Source: JAMLJG01 sp035327585 (GTDB lineage: Bacteria > Verrucomicrobiota > Kiritimatiellia > CAIVKH01). Taken from it: a stretch of DNA of 64,000 nt. This document shows, piece after piece, positions 24,598-32,714 of the stretch. A program made the translations under genes and the position numbers. The stretch is taken from the NCBI GenBank assembly GCA_035327585.1, contig DAOLDD010000001.1:142796-206795 (forward strand), read 5' to 3'. Each line of letters starts with the position of its first letter. Position 1 is the first letter of the stretch. Below the pieces are notes generated by a model. That model made no database searches. It saw only the letters and a program-made list of their open reading frames with translations, and had not been told where the DNA came from.

Positions 24598-25929
24598 TCA
24601 AGTCTTGGCCGAACCCGTTTCCGGACGGTCGTAGCGATAGTCGTAGTCGTAGTACCCGTAGTAGGTGGAGTAATAATAGTACCCCACCCGCCCGAATTCG
24701 AGATTGTTCAGCACGCAGCCCAGCAGGCGGCCGCCCCGCTGGCGGATGATCTGCAGGGACATTTGGGCCAAGCGGCGGGAGGTTTGGCCTGCCCAGACCA
24801 CCATCACCACCCCGTCAGCCTGGGCGGCCAGAATCGCCGATTCCGAAACAGCCATAATGGGCGGGCAGTCAAAAATGATCCGGTCATACGTGCGCTTCGC
24901 ATACTCAACAAAAGCGTTAAATTCCGCACGCAGCATTAATTCGGCCGGATTGGGAGGAAAGGGACCCGTCGCTACAAGATCGAGATTGGGCAGGCCAGTA
25001 CGTTGAATTACTGATTCCGGCTTCGCTTGACCCGTCAGTACGTCTGATAACCCACGGCCACCTTCCAGTCCGAAAAATTTATGCAATTCACCGCGACGCA
25101 TATCGGCATCGACAAGCAGCACGCGCATCCCTGCCTGAGACAGACTGACCGACATGTTGAGAGATGTGGTTGTCTTTCCCTCCTTGGGAACGGCTGAAGT
25201 AAGAACAATCGTGCGGACATTTTTTTCGCGGGCTTGAACAATCAAGGCCGAACGCACGTTGCGGTAGGCCTCGGCCAGTCCGCTTTTTTGATCAATATTG
25301 GATATCAAGTGAGAACGAATGTCCAACGGGTTCCAGTTGGCTGCAGGAATGACACCGAGGAATTCGAGATTAAGACTGCGGCTCACCTCCTCAGGATATC
25401 GAATGGAGTCGTCCAGAAATTCCAGCCCGAAAACGAGACCGAGACCTATCCCAAGTCCGAGCAAGGCCGCCATGAATATGCTTTGCATCCGTCGAGGGGT
25501 GATGGGCGACCCTGAAGGCATCGCCCGCTCCAAGCGGCGAATGGATTCCGGCTCAATACCGATGGTGAGGTCGATTTCCTTGAGCCGGTTGAAGATAAGA
25601 TCGTACAAGCTTCGCAAGCGCTCGACATCCCGGGACAGGGCGGCAAATTCATCCGCTTTGCGGGACACCTCAAGGGCCTCTGTCTCCCACTCGCTCTCAG
25701 CCCGCTGGATGGCACGTTCCTTGACTTGAAGTGACTCGAGTTCGGAATAATATTGCTGAAGGGCAAATTGAACTTCCTGATCGAGCATTCGCTGGACATC
25801 ACGAATGCGTCCCTGAACACGCACAACATCCGGATGCGCGTCCTTGAACTTCTCTCGAAGCGAGGCCAGTTGGCTGTCCAGCATGACACGCTCACGTTTC
25901 AAGGCCTCCCAAGTCGGGCGTTCGATCAC
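24598..25929 (-). CDS. Wzc-like BY-kinase, C-terminal part (out of frame with its N-terminal part)
   Basis: This 443-codon frame opens at a GTG at 25929, but the same frame codes sensibly back to the G tract at 25987-25997. It is therefore the continuation of the upstream half after a one-base frameshift rather than an independent gene. It holds the end of the coiled coil, the second membrane helix (SIFMAALLGLGIGLGLVFGL) and a bacterial tyrosine kinase domain: Walker A VPKEGKTTTS, Walker A' VLLVDADMRRG and Walker B RIIFDCPPIM. A tail with 11 tyrosines in about 18 residues follows, the usual autophosphorylation cluster. The intact protein would control polymer length and export. Confidence 0.85.
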   Translation of the reverse strand: MIERPTWEALKRERVMLDSQLASLREKFKDAHPDVVRVQGRIRDVQRMLDQEVQFALQQYYSELESLQVKERAIQRAESEWETEALEVSRKADEFAALSRDVERLRSLYDLIFNRLKEIDLTIGIEPESIRRLERAMPSGSPITPRRMQSIFMAALLGLGIGLGLVFGLEFLDDSIRYPEEVSRSLNLEFLGVIPAANWNPLDIRSHLISNIDQKSGLAEAYRNVRSALIVQAREKNVRTIVLTSAVPKEGKTTTSLNMSVSLSQAGMRVLLVDADMRRGELHKFFGLEGGRGLSDVLTGQAKPESVIQRTGLPNLDLVATGPFPPNPAELMLRAEFNAFVEYAKRTYDRIIFDCPPIMAVSESAILAAQADGVVMVVWAGQTSRRLAQMSLQIIRQRGGRLLGCVLNNLEFGRVGYYYYSTYYGYYDYDYRYDRPETGSAKT

Positions 25930-26854
25930 GCCACGCTCCAGCAGAGCCTCCGGCCCGCGCGTTGAAATCAGTGGCGCGCCCGTCGTCCCCCCCCCCCATC
26001 ATGGCAATTGACAGATTCATGGGGGCCGCCAACGTCTGAAGCACCACCTCATCACTGGCCTGGCTGAGCAGGGGCTGTTGAGCTTGAAGAATCATGCGTT
26101 CCGCCCGATAGCTGGCGCTCCGGCCCGACAATGTGGCCAGCATACCGGCGGCGACGTTACCACGTTCGGCAATGGCCACCACGCTGTTCTCGCGTTTGAA
26201 CGTAAGCACGCGCTCCTCCGCCTTTCGCAATTCCTCACGCAATCGATTGGCCTGCTGAGTCAGGCTGATTACCGTGGCCTGCGAGGTCTCCATACGTTCT
26301 TCCGACTTGTAATCGATAAATGCATCGACCATCGCGTTGGCAAAATCGGCGGCGAACTGCGCATCCAGCGCGTCCACTGCAACCGCGAGGACCCCTCCCT
26401 TGCCCACCGCATATACCTGCACCCGCGAGAGCTTTTCGCTGATCTCCTGGGGTGATCGGGCTATTCGCTCGCGCGCACGACCGATCATCATGCCGGATTG
26501 CAGAATACGCAATTGTGTATCCACGGCATCGCCCAGCACATTCTCAAGGTCGCGCTCCCGCAACGGCGCGGGCAGGTTGAGGCCGCGACTCAACAGAATT
26601 GTCGAAGTCGATCGGAAAACCGGCACCTGCTTTACGAGATTGACGACCGTTACCGACAGGGAGATCACAAAGCACAGCGCGACGAGCCAGATGCGCTTGA
26701 CGACGATATGAAAGTACTGCTTGAGATCGACCAGATCGAATGACTTGGCGAGAGGCGGCGATGGGATCGCGGATGACGCGGATGCAGCAGTGGCAACCTC
26801 CACGACATCTGCTTTCGGCAAGGCCGGCGGTTCGATGATTTTTCTCATGATCAA
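25892..26854 (-). CDS. Wzc-like chain-length determinant, N-terminal part (frameshifted)
   Basis: A 320-codon frame starting with an ATG that overlaps the Wza-like stop by 4 bases. It carries a cytoplasmic leader, a first membrane helix (IWLVALCFVISLSVTVVNLV, about 55-74), the Wzz domain and part of a long periplasmic coiled coil (about 200-280). After SIAMMGGG it enters the 11-base G tract, and the remaining residues are out of frame and unlike the family. With 10 or 13 Gs it would read straight into the kinase half to give a protein of roughly 750 residues. The break falls inside one domain, so this is not the natural split seen in CapA/CapB pairs. Confidence 0.85.
   Translation of the reverse strand: MIMRKIIEPPALPKADVVEVATAASASSAIPSPPLAKSFDLVDLKQYFHIVVKRIWLVALCFVISLSVTVVNLVKQVPVFRSTSTILLSRGLNLPAPLRERDLENVLGDAVDTQLRILQSGMMIGRARERIARSPQEISEKLSRVQVYAVGKGGVLAVAVDALDAQFAADFANAMVDAFIDYKSEERMETSQATVISLTQQANRLREELRKAEERVLTFKRENSVVAIAERGNVAAGMLATLSGRSASYRAERMILQAQQPLLSQASDEVVLQTLAAPMNLSIAMMGGGDDGRATDFNARAGGSAGAWRDRTPDLGGLET
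25987..25997. repeat. Homopolymer C11/G11 tract inside wzc
   Basis: Eleven consecutive Cs on the plus strand (Gs in the coding strand) lie exactly where the two wzc frames separate. The upstream frame uses 11 Gs; the kinase frame needs 10 or 13. Tracts of this length slip readily during replication and are also error-prone in assembly. Confidence 0.9.
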
Positions 26855-28011
26855 AACAGCATCCGCTCTGCCACGATCACAACATCCTCATCCCGTAGTG
26901 GCACATCATCTTCAAAAGCACCGGTCTTCAGGATTCGCCCGACATCCACATCCAAACTCACCTTTCGTCCGTCCGGAGCCGTGCGCTGAATGCGCACGCG
27001 GGAAGGATTGGCAAATTTCGTCATGCCGCCATTGATCAAGATCGTGCGGGCAACGGTCGCCTCACCTTGAAGCGGAAGCGGTACAATCCCCGGGTTGTTC
27101 ACTTCACCCAGCAAATAGATCCGCCCACCCGAAGACTGGGCGGCGGTCGGTGCGAAAAGAATGTCACCGGGCAAAACCTCCATGTTCACCTGCATATCCG
27201 CGGACCCAAACAAACGGGACAGATCCAGCGGAATCGCGCGATACTGCCCCCCGGCGCCATCGGGACGAAGCAAGCGTACGGCGTCTAGGCGGGCCTCCCT
27301 GCTTAAACCACCGGCTTGAGCGACCGCACGAATCACATCCATCCCCGGCTGATGCGGATGGAAACCGGAAGCGCCGAACTCACCCAACGCGAGAAATTCA
27401 ACGGACTGCTCCCCCCCGCCAAGACGCGGCACAAAAACCATGTCGCGCGGGCGCAAGAACTGGTCATCCGTAAAATTCAGGGAGTCAACCATCGACTTCA
27501 CGTCCACGGTGATGATCTGCCGTTCCAATCCTCCTCCGGGACGCCAGCGAAGGATCCGAACGTTCTTTCCATCCGCTGATTGAGCGAGGCCGCCGGATAG
27601 CGCGATGGCTTCCATCAGGGTCAGAATCTGGTCCCCTTTGAAATCAAGCGCACCGGGACTGTTGAGCGCACCCACCATCATGACGGAACCCTCAACGAAT
27701 TCCGCGACCTCCACGGAAACGGAGGCCTTCCTGTAATAGGAACGTTCCAGCAACTCCCGCAAACGCGTGGCCGCCTCGGACGTGGCCACGCCATCCAAGC
27801 CGACACGGCCCAAAAAACCAAAGTCGATCGTGCCATCGCCCGCGACAGAATAGACGCGCGACAAATCCGCGTCCTCCGCGACCGTGACTCGCAAGCGGTC
27901 ACCCGCCATAATGGGCCGAACGGCCACTTCGTCCTCAGCCGCCAACGTGACCGCACCCATCCATCCGATGAGCATCACGACACCCATCACGCATGACCGG
28001 CTAGAACGCAT
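26851..28011 (-). CDS. Wza-like outer-membrane polysaccharide export (OPX) protein
   Basis: About 386 residues: a signal peptide ending near TLAAE (no lipobox Cys), a Poly_export domain (GDRLRVTVAEDADLSRVYSV), and three SLBB repeats beginning near KGDQILTLMEAIALSGG, QPGMDVIRAVAQAGGLS and GEATVARTILINGGMT. The protein stops right after the last domain (VVIVAERMLF), so the C-terminal amphipathic helix that lets E. coli Wza cross the outer membrane seems absent. It may therefore depend on the beta-barrel encoded just upstream, whose stop overlaps this start (ATG at 28011) by about 11 bases. Confidence 0.88.
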   Translation of the reverse strand: MRSSRSCVMGVVMLIGWMGAVTLAAEDEVAVRPIMAGDRLRVTVAEDADLSRVYSVAGDGTIDFGFLGRVGLDGVATSEAATRLRELLERSYYRKASVSVEVAEFVEGSVMMVGALNSPGALDFKGDQILTLMEAIALSGGLAQSADGKNVRILRWRPGGGLERQIITVDVKSMVDSLNFTDDQFLRPRDMVFVPRLGGGEQSVEFLALGEFGASGFHPHQPGMDVIRAVAQAGGLSREARLDAVRLLRPDGAGGQYRAIPLDLSRLFGSADMQVNMEVLPGDILFAPTAAQSSGGRIYLLGEVNNPGIVPLPLQGEATVARTILINGGMTKFANPSRVRIQRTAPDGRKVSLDVDVGRILKTGAFEDDVPLRDEDVVIVAERMLF

Positions 28012-29335
28012 AGTCGTAGGAAAGCCTGATCCGGTGCTCATCCAAAATCTCATCCTCGAGGTTCGAATCCTCGTAGTCATACATATACTCTAATGTGCGG
28101 GACAAACGGCGCGTCAGCGCCGCGCGATGACTCAACTGGAAAGTATAGGAAAGGATCTTTTCCGTCGGGCCATCCACCGGACGCTTGATCTCATAATCGG
28201 CGGAAAATCGAGCGGTCACATTGGGAAACAGAAAATCGTTCTTTTCCAAGCTGTAGCGCAGCTCGGTCGTATCCGTATCCTGCGTCGAACCCAGGGTCGC
28301 GCGCGGCTCCCGCGTCAGGGCGAGCGTCTGGCGGGTGGTGCGGTTGATCTCGTGTCGCAGCATGGCGCTGTACGTGAACTCAACTTCGTCGTCCTCCATC
28401 TCCTGCTCATAGCGGTATAGGGCGGCAAGCGTCAGCTCCAGGCGATCATTGAATTGAATGCGGTCACGGGCCGCCAATTCGTGAAAAATCTCCCATTCGC
28501 CATCATTATCGTCCGTGTCCTCCTTCTCCAAGCCAAAGGAGTACACCAACTCCGGTCGTTCAAGAATTGGAATTCGCCAATCAACGCGAATGGTCTCGGT
28601 CACCTTCCAGTCGGGGTCATCCTCGGGATCATTGACGATTTCCGTGAACGTGCGCTCCACCTCGTAGCGCAATTTCAAATTTTCACGCAGCCGTGAGCCG
28701 ACATAGTACAAGACGGTGGTTTCATCCCGATCCCCCACCTTGAAAACATCCTTTTCGTATCGTTCCCTGTCGAATTCGTATCGAAGCCCGGCTTCAAAGG
28801 GACCACCTTGCCAGTCAGCGGCCGCACCGTACCCGAATCTGGTGCCCGGATTGCGGGTTTTCCGGCTGACTCCGACGGGAAGCGAAACATCTTCCGCCGA
28901 TTCCGATGTGCGTTCCCACTCCACATAGGAGGACACCTTGAGATTCCTCATCTCCGTCGCCGAGGCGAGGCGAAACCGACCAAAGGGGCTTTTGGAATTA
29001 TCCAAGTCATCACGCACGAAATGTTTTTCGATCGCAACGCCGGTATCCAGCGTGAGCTGGGTCGAAGGCGACATATCCGTCTTCGAGTTCAATGCCAGCG
29101 ACCACACCACATAATAGTCCTCTCGATCTGCCTCGGCTTCGGATGGACGCTCCTGCTCCACATTGGTCGTGTAGATGGCCTCAACCCGCATCCTGGCATC
29201 GAAATCGAAGGGGCCAAGCCGAAGCGACTGGGCTGAGGCTTTCCAGGATGCCGTAGCGACACCCGCCACCACCAGACCAGCCACCAAACGGGCGATGCCT
29301 GAAATGAATATGTCGCGCTGGCCGATGCTGCTCAC
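28001..29335 (-). CDS. Outer-membrane beta-barrel protein (BBP2/Wzp-like porin)
   Basis: A 444-residue protein with an N-terminal signal sequence (LVAGLVVAGVATASWKASAQS), then alternating amphipathic strands throughout and a terminal phenylalanine (LSYDYAF), the classic outer-membrane barrel insertion signal. The length and acidic loops fit the BBP2 beta-barrel family found in polysaccharide loci. Its position directly before an OPX protein without a membrane-spanning helix suggests it is the outer-membrane channel for the polymer. The GTG at 29335 is used; no clear ribosome site is seen, so the start is approximate. Confidence 0.82.
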   Translation of the reverse strand: MSSIGQRDIFISGIARLVAGLVVAGVATASWKASAQSLRLGPFDFDARMRVEAIYTTNVEQERPSEAEADREDYYVVWSLALNSKTDMSPSTQLTLDTGVAIEKHFVRDDLDNSKSPFGRFRLASATEMRNLKVSSYVEWERTSESAEDVSLPVGVSRKTRNPGTRFGYGAAADWQGGPFEAGLRYEFDRERYEKDVFKVGDRDETTVLYYVGSRLRENLKLRYEVERTFTEIVNDPEDDPDWKVTETIRVDWRIPILERPELVYSFGLEKEDTDDNDGEWEIFHELAARDRIQFNDRLELTLAALYRYEQEMEDDEVEFTYSAMLRHEINRTTRQTLALTREPRATLGSTQDTDTTELRYSLEKNDFLFPNVTARFSADYEIKRPVDGPTEKILSYTFQLSHRAALTRRLSRTLEYMYDYEDSNLEDEILDEHRIRLSYDYAF

Positions 29336-29425
29336 GAGTCGCTATGCCCTTTCACGGTGAACACACGGCCCACCCGCAGGCCCAACCGAAGACGCTTGAA
29401 CCTGTTGACCGGTGCGTGCGGACAA

Positions 29426-29770
29426 TCAGCGGGCCTGCTTGATCGATTTGTACTCGGCGACGGGAACCGCCGCGCCGCTCTTGCCGGCAAAATCGCCCGG
29501 CTCGCCCCACTGTACCACCCGGTCGTTCTCAAAAAAGACCCAGTAGTTCTTGGGGTTTATGGCGATTCCGGACAGGTATTCCCAAACCTGCTGGGTCTGG
29601 CCGTCTTCGTACACCTTGGCCGCGCGAATCGTTGAGGGTTTGCCCAATTCGTCCCGCACTTCGTCGGGCGTCATGCCCAAGCGGAGCTTTTTGATCTTCG
29701 GCGCGGGAGTTCCGCATCCCACCAATGCCAGCACGAGAACACATGCAAATGTTTTGATTCCCACCTTCAC
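29426..29770 (-). CDS. Small BamE/SmpA-like lipoprotein
   Basis: A 114-residue lipoprotein: signal VLVLALVGCG with a good lipobox, then LRLGMTPDEVRDELGKPS and a VWEYLSG segment that resemble the BamE/SmpA/OmlA fold. The GTG start at 29770 is set by a strong AAGGAG 8 bases upstream. BamE-like proteins help outer-membrane barrel assembly, and this gene is first in the operon with the barrel gene next, 90 bases on. Whether it assists that barrel or is a general envelope lipoprotein is unknown. Confidence 0.78.
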   Translation of the reverse strand: MKVGIKTFACVLVLALVGCGTPAPKIKKLRLGMTPDEVRDELGKPSTIRAAKVYEDGQTQQVWEYLSGIAINPKNYWVFFENDRVVQWGEPGDFAGKSGAAVPVAEYKSIKQAR

Positions 29771-29905
29771 GGCGTATCTCCTTCTTGGCTGCCCACGATT
29801 TTGGAACGCTGGGAAAATGGCAAATCAGCGCGGGTCGGGCAAGCGTAATTCCATGCCCTAACGCTCTTCTGACCCAATTTGCGCAAGGTCAATCAGATTC
29901 GACTC

Positions 29906-29935
29906 TTGCCCTTTCAGCCTCCTGCGGGGTATGTA
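29906..29935 (+). promoter_or_regulatory. Possible sigma70-like promoter for the gene at 29956
   Basis: TTGCCC (29906-29911) and TATGTA (29930-29935) are 18 bases apart, followed by TAAC, about 20 bases before the start codon. The match is moderate. The shared divergent region 29771-29955 should also hold the promoter for the minus-strand export operon, but I could not identify that one. Confidence 0.35.
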
Positions 29936-29955
29936 TAACGTCGGATGGGCGAATC

Positions 29956-31158
29956 ATGAAAAAAGCGCTTCGATACCTATTGATGCTGATGTTCCTCGGC
30001 GTGGCGCTCGGGGCCGTGGCCTTGTCCGTGCGGGGCAAGCGACTCTACGAAACCGCCCAGGATTGGCGCAAGGATATCCGCTATCTGATTGAGAACGGAG
30101 GAACCATCGGTGAAGTCCCTGCGGCTGACACCTTCGAGGATGGCTACCTCGAGGCGGTTTTTGGGGGCGATGCAGAGTTGCTGGGGAAATTACGCGGGGT
30201 CATCTCGAAGGGCCTCGCCGAGGACCCCTCGCTCAGCCTTGGGGAGGTCGCGGCCATGATTGTAACCTACCGGAAGGGTAGCGAAAATCGCATTGAAGAC
30301 GTCGTGGCTCATGTCATCGGAGGATTTCCGTTGGGTCAACGCAAACCCGGCTTCCACCGGGAAGGCTTTTTCAATGCGCAAATTGACCGCAACTTGTGGG
30401 GAACGGGCAACAGCATGATTGCGTTCCTCGGCCGCGACATCGTGCTGTTCGCCGATGAAGCCGTTGCAAACAAGCAGCAAAACGTGCTCGAATCCGTGCT
30501 TTCCGGCGACATCATGCCGCTCGCCGAAATGATCATGGACCGCCCACTTCACTTCACCGCCGTATTTCCGGACCCCCGACGGGTTGTACCCGCCCAATTG
30601 CGACCTCACATCCAGGCGTTCATCCTCAAAGGCCATCTCGCTCCTCAGGAAGGCTCGTACGACATCACCATCCTGACCCCCAACCCCGAATCCGCCAGCT
30701 ACGCGCTATCGATGATCTACGATATGAAGATTGCCGCACAAATGGCTCTGCAAAGCCGTTTCCAAGGCGTAGTCCTTCAGACCGCTTGGGGCTCGCACAT
30801 CCCGGTTTGGTGGGCTTTGGAAATGGGTAACAACCTCCAACGCATGACGCTGGAGAAGGAGCAGAACTTGGTCCGACTGCGGCTCAATTTTGAACGCGTG
30901 ATGGTCAATGCAACCCTGAAGTCGATAGAGCGCATGGGCCGCGACTTGGCCCAGATGCGCGGCAGTATGGATGAAAAACTCGATCCCCGCCTCGTCGACG
31001 AGCGACTGCGTTCACAGAAACCTCTCCACTATTGGGGAGACGCCCACCAGTGGGGTCCAGACTGGCCAATAGCCAATCCAGACGAGATCGCCCGCCGTGA
31101 AAATACGGAACCTGATGCGGCTGTTTTCGACGCGCCCCCGACCATCGCAACGCCCTGA
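29956..31158 (+). CDS. Conserved-looking membrane-anchored protein of unknown function
   Basis: A 400-residue protein with one N-terminal membrane helix or signal anchor (ALRYLLMLMFLGVALGAVAL); the rest appears extracytoplasmic. The body contains mixed helical stretches and a short Pro/Asp-rich tail. No catalytic motif is recognised. The ATG at 29956 follows the candidate promoter; an in-frame extension upstream lacks coding character. It is divergent from the polysaccharide export operon and followed 143 bases later by a propeller protein, so an envelope role is possible, but none can be assigned. Confidence 0.7.
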   Translation: MKKALRYLLMLMFLGVALGAVALSVRGKRLYETAQDWRKDIRYLIENGGTIGEVPAADTFEDGYLEAVFGGDAELLGKLRGVISKGLAEDPSLSLGEVAAMIVTYRKGSENRIEDVVAHVIGGFPLGQRKPGFHREGFFNAQIDRNLWGTGNSMIAFLGRDIVLFADEAVANKQQNVLESVLSGDIMPLAEMIMDRPLHFTAVFPDPRRVVPAQLRPHIQAFILKGHLAPQEGSYDITILTPNPESASYALSMIYDMKIAAQMALQSRFQGVVLQTAWGSHIPVWWALEMGNNLQRMTLEKEQNLVRLRLNFERVMVNATLKSIERMGRDLAQMRGSMDEKLDPRLVDERLRSQKPLHYWGDAHQWGPDWPIANPDEIARRENTEPDAAVFDAPPTIATP

Positions 31159-31301
31159 AACGAGTATTTGTCGTTTCAAGAATTGCTAACCGAACGCGAA
31201 CTTCTTCCACGCGCGATCCTCTGTTGCCAAGCGCGGCGCCGATGGACTATTATCCGGCGAGTTTGCAGTCGGCGCGTGCTGGCGCTTGCAGCGGTGGGGA
31301 C

Positions 31302-32669
31302 ATGATTTGTCGAATCCTGAAGACTACAGAACGGGCTAAAGCGCAATCCGCGCTTTGCACCGTCGCTTTGATTCTCCTTCCCGCAATCGGGTTCCTCCAA
31401 AATGCTTCCGCGATCGAGTTCAATCTGCGGCAAATCGCGGATGAGACACAGGTCAATCGAGAGGCCATCATCAGCGAAACCGGGGTGGCCGCGTGGACGC
31501 AATACAAGACCAATGACGCAGCCTCCTCCATCACGGATATCGTGCTGTTCCGCCAAAACGAACGACTCAATCTCACCGAGGAAACGGCTTCCATGTTTTA
31601 CGGCAACGTAAGAGCCGTCCTGGAAAGCAACAGCTTGGTGTGGGTGGCCAATTATCGCCACTTCCCCACCCCACATTCGTGGATACTGCGCGAGGTGCCT
31701 CAACGCGATGAGGGCGCTTCCGAATTGCCCGCTCTCTACCAAGTTCGTGTTTCTGATTCCGGGGAAAAATTCTTTTTCAACGTAGCGGACACCACCGGAC
31801 GGGTGGAGGTCGTCACCAATGAGGTCGGCGTTGTCGCGACCAACTTCATACCGCCCGTCGCCACGGAAGACCAGCTTCGCAGGCATCCCAGCGGCATGTC
31901 CGAAATCAATTTCTGGCCGGGCAGCGGGGAAGTCGTGCGGGTGTCCACGGATCAGCGGCACGACTTTGCGCCGAGTTTTTCGGGGCGGCTGATCGCCTGG
32001 CAAAAGGAAAAGGGCTTCCCGTTCGGCTGGGAAATCATGGTCTGGGACGACGGGGTCACCAAACAGCTCACCACGAATTTCTACTACGACATGGCCCCGA
32101 AGGTGCACGGACGCCAGGTGGTCTGGTACGGCTGGGACGGCTACGATTTCGAGATCTATCTGTATAACGCCGACTCCGACACCACCATCCAGATCACCAG
32201 CAACCGCTACGACGACGTTTCGCCGGTCATCTGGGACGGCCAGGTGGCCTGGGAAGGCTACCCCGCCGTGGAGTCCGATGTATTTCTCTACCGCGACGGC
32301 CAGACGATCAAACTGAGCGACAACATCGAGGACGACATCAATCCGCGCATCTGGAACGGCCAGGTCGTCTGGCAGGCCTTCGACGGCGACGATTTTGAGA
32401 TCTATCTCTACGATGGATCCAAGTCCATCAAGGTCACCGCCAATACCTACGACGACACGAACCCCGATATCCGCGATGGCCTCATCACGTGGATGGGCTA
32501 CGAAGGCAACTGGGACGCGGAGATATTTGCATGGGACGGCACCGGCCAGCCCGTTCAACTCACGGACAACCAGGAAGAAGATCGCGATCCGCGCACCGCC
32601 GGTCGTCGCATCGTCTGGACCGTCGAGCGCGAAGGTCGCTCCCAAGTCTGGCTGGCGGAACCCAAGTAG
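31302..32669 (+). CDS. Exported TolB-like beta-propeller protein
   Basis: About 455 residues with an N-terminal signal sequence (VALILLPAIGFLQNASA). The second half has at least five repeats of the form DxxPxIxxGxVxWxG(x)DxEIYLY, for example NPRIWNGQVVWQAFDGDDFE and NPDIRDGLITWMGYEGNWD, typical of TolB/WD40-like propellers. Such domains bind proteins or glycans; no enzyme residues are evident. The ATG at 31302 is preferred because it begins the signal peptide and follows GGTGGGG. The unrelated N-terminal 160 residues after the signal are not recognised. Confidence 0.78.
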   Translation: MICRILKTTERAKAQSALCTVALILLPAIGFLQNASAIEFNLRQIADETQVNREAIISETGVAAWTQYKTNDAASSITDIVLFRQNERLNLTEETASMFYGNVRAVLESNSLVWVANYRHFPTPHSWILREVPQRDEGASELPALYQVRVSDSGEKFFFNVADTTGRVEVVTNEVGVVATNFIPPVATEDQLRRHPSGMSEINFWPGSGEVVRVSTDQRHDFAPSFSGRLIAWQKEKGFPFGWEIMVWDDGVTKQLTTNFYYDMAPKVHGRQVVWYGWDGYDFEIYLYNADSDTTIQITSNRYDDVSPVIWDGQVAWEGYPAVESDVFLYRDGQTIKLSDNIEDDINPRIWNGQVVWQAFDGDDFEIYLYDGSKSIKVTANTYDDTNPDIRDGLITWMGYEGNWDAEIFAWDGTGQPVQLTDNQEEDRDPRTAGRRIVWTVEREGRSQVWLAEPK

Positions 32670-32714
32670 CCTCGCCCTGCCACTCGCTACGCGCGCCTCG
32701 CTTCTCCTCCCTCC

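Noticed and set aside
24598..26854. Two natural genes (CapA/CapB-like split) instead of a frameshift
   Set aside because: The break lies in the middle of the periplasmic coiled coil before the second membrane helix, and the downstream frame codes sensibly back to the G tract without a start.
31176..32645. 489-codon minus-strand frame opposite the propeller gene
   Set aside because: The repeated codons of the propeller create the antisense frame; the plus strand has the signal peptide and propeller repeats.
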